Source: Pseudomonas sp. (GTDB lineage Bacteria > Pseudomonadota > Gammaproteobacteria > Pseudomonadales > Pseudomonadaceae). From it: 5,545 nt of DNA. The position numbers were made by a program, and so were the translations under genes. The stretch's first letter is position 1. Each line of letters begins with the position of its first letter. The notes beneath the pieces are model-generated. The model had not been told where the DNA came from, made no database searches, and was given only the letters and a program-made list of their open reading frames with translations. Shown here piece after piece: positions 1 to 5,545 of this stretch. The stretch covers positions 1 through 5,545 of the forward strand of contig DPSI01000067.1 of assembly GCA_003527165.1 (NCBI GenBank). The letters are read 5' to 3'.

Positions 1-453
1 CTGGTGCTGTTCATCTTTCTCACTGCACCAACGCTGGGCATGGGCCTGGACCGCAACACCGCGGCCATTCTCGCCCTGACCCTCAACACCGCCGCGTTCA
101 ACGCCGAAGTCTGGCGCGCGGCCTTTCTCAGCTTTTCGCGGGACCAGCGCGAGGCGGCGCTGGCCTGCGGCATGACCGGGCCCACTTTCTTCCGCCGCAT
201 CATGCTGCCGCAGATGTTCACCAGTAGCCTGCCGGGTCTGGTCAACGAGATGTCCTTCATCATCAAGAGCAGCCCGGCGATCGCGGTGATCGGTATCGTC
301 GATTTGACCCGGGTGACCAACCGCATCACCGCGGTGACCTACGAGCCGCTACCGCCGATCCTCGCCGCCGCGGTGCTGTACATGCTGATCATCGGTGTGC
401 TGATCCGCGTGCAGGCGATTGCCGAACGCAAAGCCAACCGGTTGGCCATGTGA
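1..453 (+). CDS. Polar amino-acid ABC transporter permease, 5'-truncated by the window edge
   Basis: This is an inner-membrane permease subunit of a polar amino-acid uptake (PAAT, HisM/HisQ-type) ABC transporter, which would form half of the translocation channel. The reading frame is open from base 1, so the N-terminus lies outside the window; 150 residues are visible, and about 75-100 are probably missing compared with the family's usual 220-250. The EAA loop that contacts the ATPase is clear at visible residues 51-71 (EAALACGM, then RRIMLPQ). Hydrophobic segments lie before it (about 18-40) and after it (the last near 115-140). The stop at 451-453 is followed 10 bp later by the next permease, so the two are co-transcribed. 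The transported amino acid cannot be read from the sequence. The family call is secure; the ligand is unknown. Confidence 0.93.
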   Translation: MVLFIFLTAPTLGMGLDRNTAAILALTLNTAAFNAEVWRAAFLSFSRDQREAALACGMTGPTFFRRIMLPQMFTSSLPGLVNEMSFIIKSSPAIAVIGIVDLTRVTNRITAVTYEPLPPILAAAVLYMLIIGVLIRVQAIAERKANRLAM

Positions 454-463
454 GGAGAGCGGC

Positions 464-1126
464 ATGAGCGAATGGGCCATCATCTGGGACGCGCGTCAGG
501 CCTTTCTCGACGGTTTCCTCAACACGCTGCTGCTGTTCGGCCTGTCGGTCACGGTGGCCTTCGCCATGGGCTGTTTGTTCGCCTACTGGCTGGAGCGGCG
601 CAACCCGGCGACCTGGGCGCTGCGCGGCTTCATCGACTGCATGCGCATGCTGCCCTTCCTGATTCTGGCGTACCTGCTCTACTACGGCCTGCCGAGCCTC
701 GGACTGCGGCTCGATGCCTGGACTGCCGGCCTGATCGCGCTGATCGTCTACTACGCCGCCTATTTCGGCGAAGTGCTGCGCGGCGCCCGACTGGTGCTGC
801 CGGAAGGCCAGGTCGAGGCGGCCAAGGCGCACGGCTTCACTGCATTCACCCTGTACCGCCGCATCGTGCTGCCGCAGCTGGTGATCAAGACCCGCCCGCT
901 GATGGGCAACCTGCTGATCCTGGCGCTCAAGGACACCGCCTTTCTCACCATCATCACCGTGCGGGAACTGACCGCCGCGGCCAACTCGGTGCAGGCCACC
1001 TACTTCATTCCGATGGAGGCGTTCGTGGTGGTCATCGCGCTCTACTGGCTGATCAGCATCTGCCTGGAACTGGCGCTCAAGTGGGCGGGCCGGTTCGGCG
1101 CCAAACGAGGGTTCGAACATGTCTGA
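464..1126 (+). CDS. Polar amino-acid ABC transporter permease (second subunit)
   Basis: This is a second PAAT-family permease, 220 residues, expected to pair with the preceding permease in the inner membrane. I chose ATG 464 because a GGAG ribosome site lies at 454-457 and the hydrophobic helices start soon after. An in-frame start further upstream would overlap the previous gene and add a non-hydrophobic stretch. Likely membrane segments are near residues 17-43, 56-77, 86-106, 147-165 and 185-205. The EAA loop is at 119-138 (EAAKAHGF, then YRRIVLPQ), the contact site for the ATPase. The length is normal for the family and the frame is intact. Its stop overlaps the start of the ATPase gene by 8 bases (ATGTCTGA), typical of translational coupling. 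The partner ATPase is broken, so this permease may be non-functional unless an ATPase is borrowed from elsewhere. Confidence 0.93.
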   Translation: MSEWAIIWDARQAFLDGFLNTLLLFGLSVTVAFAMGCLFAYWLERRNPATWALRGFIDCMRMLPFLILAYLLYYGLPSLGLRLDAWTAGLIALIVYYAAYFGEVLRGARLVLPEGQVEAAKAHGFTAFTLYRRIVLPQLVIKTRPLMGNLLILALKDTAFLTIITVRELTAAANSVQATYFIPMEAFVVVIALYWLISICLELALKWAGRFGAKRGFEHV

Positions 1127-1301
1127 CGTACCGGCCGTGCGCATCGAGCGCCTGTCCAAGAGCTTCGATGGCGTGGAGGTTCTGCGCGACATCGAGCTGA
1201 CGGTGAACAAGGGCGAGGTAGTCAGCGTGCTGGGCTCGTCCGGCTCGGGAAAATCCACCATGCTGCGCTGCATCAACTGGCTGGAGGAGCCGGACTGCTG
1301 A
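1119..1301 (+). pseudogene. Truncated polar amino-acid ABC transporter ATP-binding protein (N-terminal fragment)
   Basis: The 60-residue product is the start of a PAAT/HisP-type ATPase. It has an aromatic A-loop residue near F16, then a perfect Walker A (GSSGSGKST, residues 39-47) and the family-typical continuation MLRCINWLEEPD. The frame then meets TGA at 1299-1301. Family members are about 240-260 residues, so the Q-loop, LSGGQ signature, Walker B, D-loop and H-loop are all missing. I looked downstream in the other plus-strand frames and found no continuation, so this is loss of DNA rather than a simple frameshift. A CGAGGG ribosome site at 1106-1111 and the 8-base overlap with the permease stop show the gene start is genuine. 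A paired-palindrome repeat begins 20 bases after the stop, which suggests (inference) that a deletion or rearrangement ended there. The fragment could bind the nucleotide phosphates at most; it could not hydrolyse ATP. Confidence 0.88.
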
Positions 1302-1321
1302 TCGCACCAGGCCGTCGACCC

Positions 1322-1388
1322 GGCCGAACAAGTTCGGCCCTACGGACCAACTGGCGACGCGCACCCGTAGGGCCGAATTTATTCGGCT
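1322..1388 (+). repeat. Paired-palindrome (REP/BIME-like) repeat, unit 1
   Basis: The left palindrome GGCCGAACAAGTTCGGCC (1322-1339) has 8-bp arms around AA. It is followed by CTACGG, a 19-base spacer and CCGTAG. The right palindrome GGCCGAATTTATTCGGCT (1371-1388) has 8-bp arms around TT, with the last pair decayed. CTACGG and CCGTAG are themselves complementary, so the unit is a large imperfect inverted repeat able to form one long or two short hairpins. The differing centres (CAAG left, TTTA right) give the unit a direction, defined here as plus. Confidence 0.9.
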
Positions 1389-1491
1389 GCTGTACCCGCC
1401 GGGCATCATCACGGCGCGACTACAGGGCCCGGACCTGTCTGGAGTCACGGCGCCACCTTGCCCCCGCTCCGCCCGCCGTATCCGTCTTATC

Positions 1492-1555
1492 GGCCGAACA
1501 AGTTCGGCCCTGCGGACCAACCGCCGACGCTCCCGTAGGGCCGATCCATTCGGCC
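1492..1555 (+). repeat. Paired-palindrome (REP/BIME-like) repeat, unit 2
   Basis: This has the same design and orientation as unit 1. The left palindrome (1492-1509) is identical to that of unit 1. The spacer carries CCAACCGCCGACGC. The right palindrome (1539-1555) is decayed in its centre (GGCCGATCCATTCGGCC, one base shorter). Its terminal GGCC is shared with the first four bases of unit 3, so units 2 and 3 are fused head to tail. Confidence 0.88.
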
Positions 1556-1618
1556 GAACAAGTTCGGCCCTACGGACCAACCGCCGACGCGTACCCGTAG
1601 GGCCGAATTTATTCGGCC
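1552..1618 (+). repeat. Paired-palindrome (REP/BIME-like) repeat, unit 3
   Basis: This is the best-preserved unit in this orientation. The left palindrome is 1552-1569, followed by CTACGG, a spacer nearly the same as in units 1 and 2, then CCGTAG. The right palindrome GGCCGAATTTATTCGGCC (1601-1618) has intact arms. It overlaps unit 2 by GGCC, consistent with local tandem amplification. Confidence 0.9.
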
Positions 1619-1756
1619 GCTCGACCTCCAGATCTCTAGCGAACCCATAAATCCGCTCGGACGACTCAGACGCAGCCGGCTCCAGTCGCGGCTGCATCGG
1701 CTGACCCACCCGCCCAGGGCAACTGGCACCTGCCCTCGCCGGCTTGGCGCAGGTAA

Positions 1757-2588
<832 letters not shown>

Positions 2589-2614
2589 CCGCCTGGTACC
2601 TCTCCAACGCTTAC

Positions 2615-2675
2615 GGCCGAATAAATTCGGCCCTACGGCCGCATTGCGCATTTGTAGGGCCGGACTTGTTCGGCC
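2615..2675 (-). repeat. Paired-palindrome repeat, unit 4 (inverted relative to units 1-3)
   Basis: The left palindrome GGCCGAATAAATTCGGCC (2615-2632) is the reverse complement of the right palindrome of unit 3. It is followed by CTAC, a spacer with GCATTGCGCATTT, then GTAG. The right palindrome GGCCGGACTTGTTCGGCC (2658-2675) has one arm mismatch. The polarity is reversed compared with units 1-3 and the inner spacer is different. It lies between two convergent genes, where a hairpin could help end transcription from either side, although no T-run is present. Confidence 0.88.
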
Positions 2676-2680
2676 AAGCT

Positions 2681-3680
<1,000 letters not shown>

Positions 3681-3686
3681 CCGCAA

Positions 3687-3691
3687 CTCCT
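3687..3691 (-). promoter_or_regulatory. Ribosome binding site that decides the TauE/SafE start
   Basis: CTCCT on the plus strand reads AGGAG on the minus strand, six bases before ATG 3680. It rules against the in-frame TTG at 3686, which would follow it directly. Confidence 0.75.
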
Positions 3692-3839
3692 GCGCAGCGC
3701 AGCCACCAGTTTATGCTCGGAGCGGTCACTGCCACAGGGCCAGCTTCTGCCGAGAAACAAGCCAGCCAGCTTAGCGGAAAGCCGGAGGGGTACGTAGGCT
3801 GATACCGATCTCATGAGACGACTGGCTCAGCTGCAGCGT

Positions 3840-3864
3840 GTTCGCGAGCGAACTCGCTCTTACG
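3840..3864 (-). repeat. REP-like element of a second type
   Basis: On the minus strand this reads CGTAAGAGCGAG then TTCGCTCGCGAAC. It can fold as GAGCGA/TCGCTC (3846-3851 with 3854-3859) or as GCGAG/CTCGC. It resembles the abundant GTAGGAGCGAGC...GCTCGCGAA repeat of fluorescent Pseudomonas (recalled, not searched). It shares a GTA-plus-palindrome design with the units at 1322-2943, but the palindrome sequence is different. Confidence 0.65.
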
Positions 3865-4008
3865 GAGCGGTGCGTCTTCCGTAGGACAGCACCTTCGAAT
3901 GCTACCGCAGCTCTTCCCAGTCGCCGTGAAACCTGAAAGACGCGCGCTGGGGCCCCGGAAGCTTGAACGACGATAGTTCTTACGCTCTGCCGCAGCCCCC
4001 AAAACACC

Positions 4009-4027
4009 CCGCGTTCCAACGACGCGG
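4009..4027 (-). terminator. Possible weak terminator hairpin after the substrate-binding protein gene
   Basis: CCGCGT (4009-4014) and ACGCGG (4022-4027) pair around a 7-base loop, 62 bases beyond the stop of the substrate-binding protein on the minus strand. The stretch that follows on that strand contains only a four-T run after GGTG, so it is a poor match to an intrinsic terminator. Confidence 0.25.
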
Positions 4028-4044
4028 ACTAGCGGGGGTTAGGT

Positions 4045-4056
4045 TCCACATGTGGA
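4045..4056. other. Perfect 12-bp palindrome
   Basis: TCCACATGTGGA lies 33 bases beyond the stop of the substrate-binding protein gene. It is a perfect inverted repeat with no loop, the form of a dimeric protein site rather than a stable hairpin. No regulator can be named and its place downstream of a gene is unusual for an operator, so it may be chance. Confidence 0.25.
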
Positions 4057-4089
4057 CAGAACGATTTGACCCTTAACAATGGCGTGCGA

Positions 4090-5241
4090 TTACTCCCCGA
4101 TCTCCTTGCGCACAATTTTGCCGTTCTCCACCACCGCCATGGTGGTCGGTGTGATGAAGCCGCCATCCTCGGTGATGCCCTGGATCGAGTAGAGGTTGAA
4201 CGTCGGGTCCATGGCCTCGATGGCTTCGGCCATTTTAGCGCGGACCTGCTGTGGCTCGGTGCTGCCGGCCAGTTCCATGGCCTTGGCCATGGCGTGGAAG
4301 GCCAGATAGTTGTAGGCCGCCTCCGAGCCCGGCACCTTGCCATGGGCCGTCTGGTACCGATCCACGAAGACCCTGGCGATCTCGCTGTCGTATTCCGACA
4401 GCGGCACGACGCCGATGGAGCCTTCCAGCAGGTCCAGGCCGCCAGTGACCGTAGCGATCTCGTCCAGCTTGGCCTGATCCATGACGATGAAGCCGCCCTG
4501 GAAGCCTAATTGCCGCGCCTGCTGCATGACCAGGCCGGTGGGTTCCGAAGCGCCGCCGACGAACATCACGTCCGGGTTCGACGCAATCACACGGCTCACG
4601 CCGGTGTAGAAATCGGTCGACTTGTTGTAGTCCATGGGATTGCTGGCGACGATCTCACCGCCCTTCTGTTCCCAGGCTTTGGTCATCATGTCGGTCCAGA
4701 TCTTTGCGTATTCGTGGGTCGCGCCGGCGATGCCGAGCTTCTTGCCGTAATGCTTGATCGCGTAGTCGGAAAAGGCATCGACGTAGCCGGTGAATTCCGG
4801 CGGGATGCGCACCGTCATCGGATTGCCCTGCTGGGTCACCGAGGGCACGCTGGTATACGCCATGATCAGGAAGTCGTCGGCGACGTTAAAGTCCTGCAGG
4901 GCAAACACCCCGCCGGTATGCGGGACGAACACGGCGGCGGCTTTCGACTCCTTCACCAGGCGCTTGGCATTGGTGGCTGCCTGGCTCGGCGAATACTTGT
5001 CGTCCAGGCTGATGAGATTGACCGTGTAGGTTTCGTCGCCAACCTTGATGCCGCCCGCCTCGTTCACATCCTCCACGGCCATGCGCAGGCCCGACAAGGT
5101 GTTCTCACCGTAGAGCGCGGCACCGCCACTGAGCGGGCCGGTAAAACCGATGTTCAGGGTCTGCTCGGCATAGGCGCCGCCGACCTGGGCCGTGGCCAGG
5201 GTAGCGATTGCCGCCATGCCAAGCGCTTTGAGCGTTTTCAT
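4090..5241 (-). CDS. Branched-chain amino-acid-type ABC transporter substrate-binding protein (LivK/Peripla_BP_6 family)
   Basis: This is a periplasmic type I solute-binding protein of 383 residues, the ligand-capture subunit of a HAAT-family importer. A Sec signal peptide is clear: MKTLK, a hydrophobic core at about 6-18, and AYA before a likely cleavage after A25. The mature protein begins with the family's first beta strand and ligand loop (TLNIGFTGPLSGGAALYGEN, about 28-47). NEAGGI and the DDKYSPSQAATNAKRLV region follow, both usual in LivK-like proteins. A C-terminal lobe carries AYNYLAFHAMAKAM. Length and frame are normal. AGGAGA at 5250-5255, eight bases upstream, supports the start. 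It lies 27 bases after the LivF-like gene on the same strand, so it is probably the last gene of the same operon. The family also binds amides, urea and aromatic acids, so branched-chain amino acids should not be assumed. Confidence 0.92.
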   Translation of the reverse strand: MKTLKALGMAAIATLATAQVGGAYAEQTLNIGFTGPLSGGAALYGENTLSGLRMAVEDVNEAGGIKVGDETYTVNLISLDDKYSPSQAATNAKRLVKESKAAAVFVPHTGGVFALQDFNVADDFLIMAYTSVPSVTQQGNPMTVRIPPEFTGYVDAFSDYAIKHYGKKLGIAGATHEYAKIWTDMMTKAWEQKGGEIVASNPMDYNKSTDFYTGVSRVIASNPDVMFVGGASEPTGLVMQQARQLGFQGGFIVMDQAKLDEIATVTGGLDLLEGSIGVVPLSEYDSEIARVFVDRYQTAHGKVPGSEAAYNYLAFHAMAKAMELAGSTEPQQVRAKMAEAIEAMDPTFNLYSIQGITEDGGFITPTTMAVVENGKIVRKEIGE

Positions 5242-5268
5242 TGTTGTTTTCTCCTGGGTTACGACTGA

Positions 5269-5545
5269 TCAGGCGCCGATGTAAGCCTTGCGTACGGCTT
5301 CGTTGCCCAGCATGGCCTGCTGGTCCCCTTCCATTACCAGGCTGCCACCTTCGATGACGTAGGCCCGGTGGGCGATTTTCAGCGCCGCGAACGCATTCTG
5401 CTCGGCCAGCAGCACGCTGGTGCCGGCCTGGTTGATGCGGGAAATCACCTCGAACATCTGGTTGACCACCAGCGGCGCCAGCCCGAGCGAAGGCTCGTCG
5501 AGCATCAGCAGGCGCGGCCGGCTCATCAGCGCCCTGCCGATCGCG
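5269..5545 (-). CDS. livF: LivF-like branched-chain amino-acid ABC transporter ATP-binding protein, C-terminal part
   Basis: The frame is open to the window edge, so the N-terminal part (Walker A, Q-loop and probably the signature) lies outside. About 91 residues are visible. They begin with [10 protein letters not shown], the end of the helix after the signature, then Walker B LLMLDEP with the catalytic glutamate, and the D-loop SLGLAPL, a hallmark of LivF. Further on, [11 protein letters not shown] stands where other ABC ATPases have the H-loop histidine; Gln-Asn here is usual in LivF. The C-terminus ([19 protein letters not shown]) also has the LivF form. The protein would be the cytoplasmic motor of an importer, working with a LivG partner. 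The stop at 5269-5271 is 27 bases before the substrate-binding protein gene, so the two are co-transcribed. The family call is strong; the ligand is unknown. Confidence 0.92.
   Translation of the reverse strand, partial: AIGRALMSRPRLLMLDEPSLGLAPLVVNQMFEVISRINQAGTSVLLAEQNAFAALKIAHRAYVIEGGSLVMEGDQQAMLGNEAVRKAYIGA

Larger units (their letters stand above)
3681..4089. other. Non-coding region between the TauE/SafE and substrate-binding protein genes
   Basis: About 400 bases without a supportable gene. Beside the REP-like element at 3840-3864 and the hairpin at 4009-4027, it holds small perfect palindromes: TCTCATGAGA (3809-3818), GGGGCCCC (3949-3956) and TCCACATGTGGA (4045-4056). There is also a pair TACGGA/TCCGTA at 3861-3866 and 3878-3883. 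Open frames of 60-80 codons cross it on the minus strand, but they have no recognisable domain and part of their sequence comes from the repeat. The TauE/SafE promoter should lie in roughly 3700-3830, but I see no clear -35/-10 pair. Confidence 0.6.

Noticed and set aside
389..1276. Long minus-strand open frame of 295 codons opposite the permease and ATPase genes
   Set aside because: It is a mirror of GC-rich coding DNA on the other strand, with a low-complexity Arg/Gln/Glu-rich translation and no recognisable domain. The plus-strand frames are clear ABC transporter subunits.
1322..1618. CRISPR array from regularly spaced repeats
   Set aside because: The units are palindromic pairs at irregular spacing, two of them overlap, and there are no unique spacers of constant length or cas genes.
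1302..1620. Frameshift rescue of the truncated ATPase
   Set aside because: No frame after 1301 contains a Q-loop, LSGGQ or Walker B; the sequence soon turns into repeats.
1724..1741. Sigma-54 promoter starting TGGCAC upstream of the dehydrogenase
   Set aside because: The spacing between the GG and a downstream GC is off by one and the -12 element is poor.
3771..4019. Minus-strand open frame of 82 codons in the gap upstream of the TauE/SafE gene
   Set aside because: It has no clear ribosome site or domain, and part of its sequence is the translated REP-like element.
4009..4044. Possible integron attC site (GTTAGGT at 4038-4044 with TTCCAAC upstream)
   Set aside because: One core box fits, but the partner box does not match well, the two are too close for an attC site, and there is no cassette gene or integrase.
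4510..5268. Plus-strand open frame of 252 codons opposite the substrate-binding protein
   Set aside because: It mirrors a secreted binding protein with signal peptide and ribosome site. Its translation is His/Arg/Gly-rich without a known motif.

Overview
The window is high-GC DNA with strongly GC-biased third codon positions. Together with its protein families and its interspersed GGCCGAA...TTCGGCC palindromes, this suggests a gammaproteobacterium of the Pseudomonas/Stutzerimonas type. The assignment is an inference from style and gene content, not from a marker gene.

Layout, left to right. (1) Positions 1-1301, plus strand: the tail of a polar amino-acid ABC transporter operon. It holds a 5'-truncated permease (1-453), a complete second permease (464-1126) and an ATPase that keeps only its first 60 residues, including Walker A, before a stop at 1301. 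The rest of the ATPase is absent, so as it stands this locus cannot make a complete importer. (2) Positions 1302-1813: non-coding DNA holding three paired-palindrome repeat units (1322-1388, 1492-1555, 1552-1618) and the leader of the next gene. (3) Positions 1814-2575, plus strand: an intact short-chain dehydrogenase very like YdfG (NADP-dependent 3-hydroxy acid dehydrogenase). (4) Positions 2468-3006: a tandem duplication of about 270 bp. Each copy joins the 3' end of the dehydrogenase, one repeat unit in the opposite orientation to the first three, and the 3' end of the convergent gene. (5) Positions 2949-3680, minus strand: a TauE/SafE (TSUP) family membrane protein. (6) Positions 3681-4089: non-coding, with a second type of short palindromic repeat and a few small inverted repeats. 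(7) Positions 4090-5545, minus strand: the end of a branched-chain-amino-acid-type ABC transporter operon, with the C-terminal part of a LivF-like ATPase followed 27 bp later by a periplasmic substrate-binding protein with a clear signal peptide.

How it fits together: two unrelated solute-import loci flank a small metabolic gene and a putative anion exporter. The central 1.7 kb looks repeatedly rearranged. An amputated ATPase stops 20 bp before a repeat cluster, the same repeat family flanks the dehydrogenase in inverted orientation, and a mosaic tandem duplication lies between two convergent genes. I see no transposase, integrase, CRISPR array, phage gene, tRNA or rRNA. I do not see a convincing new multi-gene system. 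The interesting signal is the repeat family and the rearrangements associated with it.
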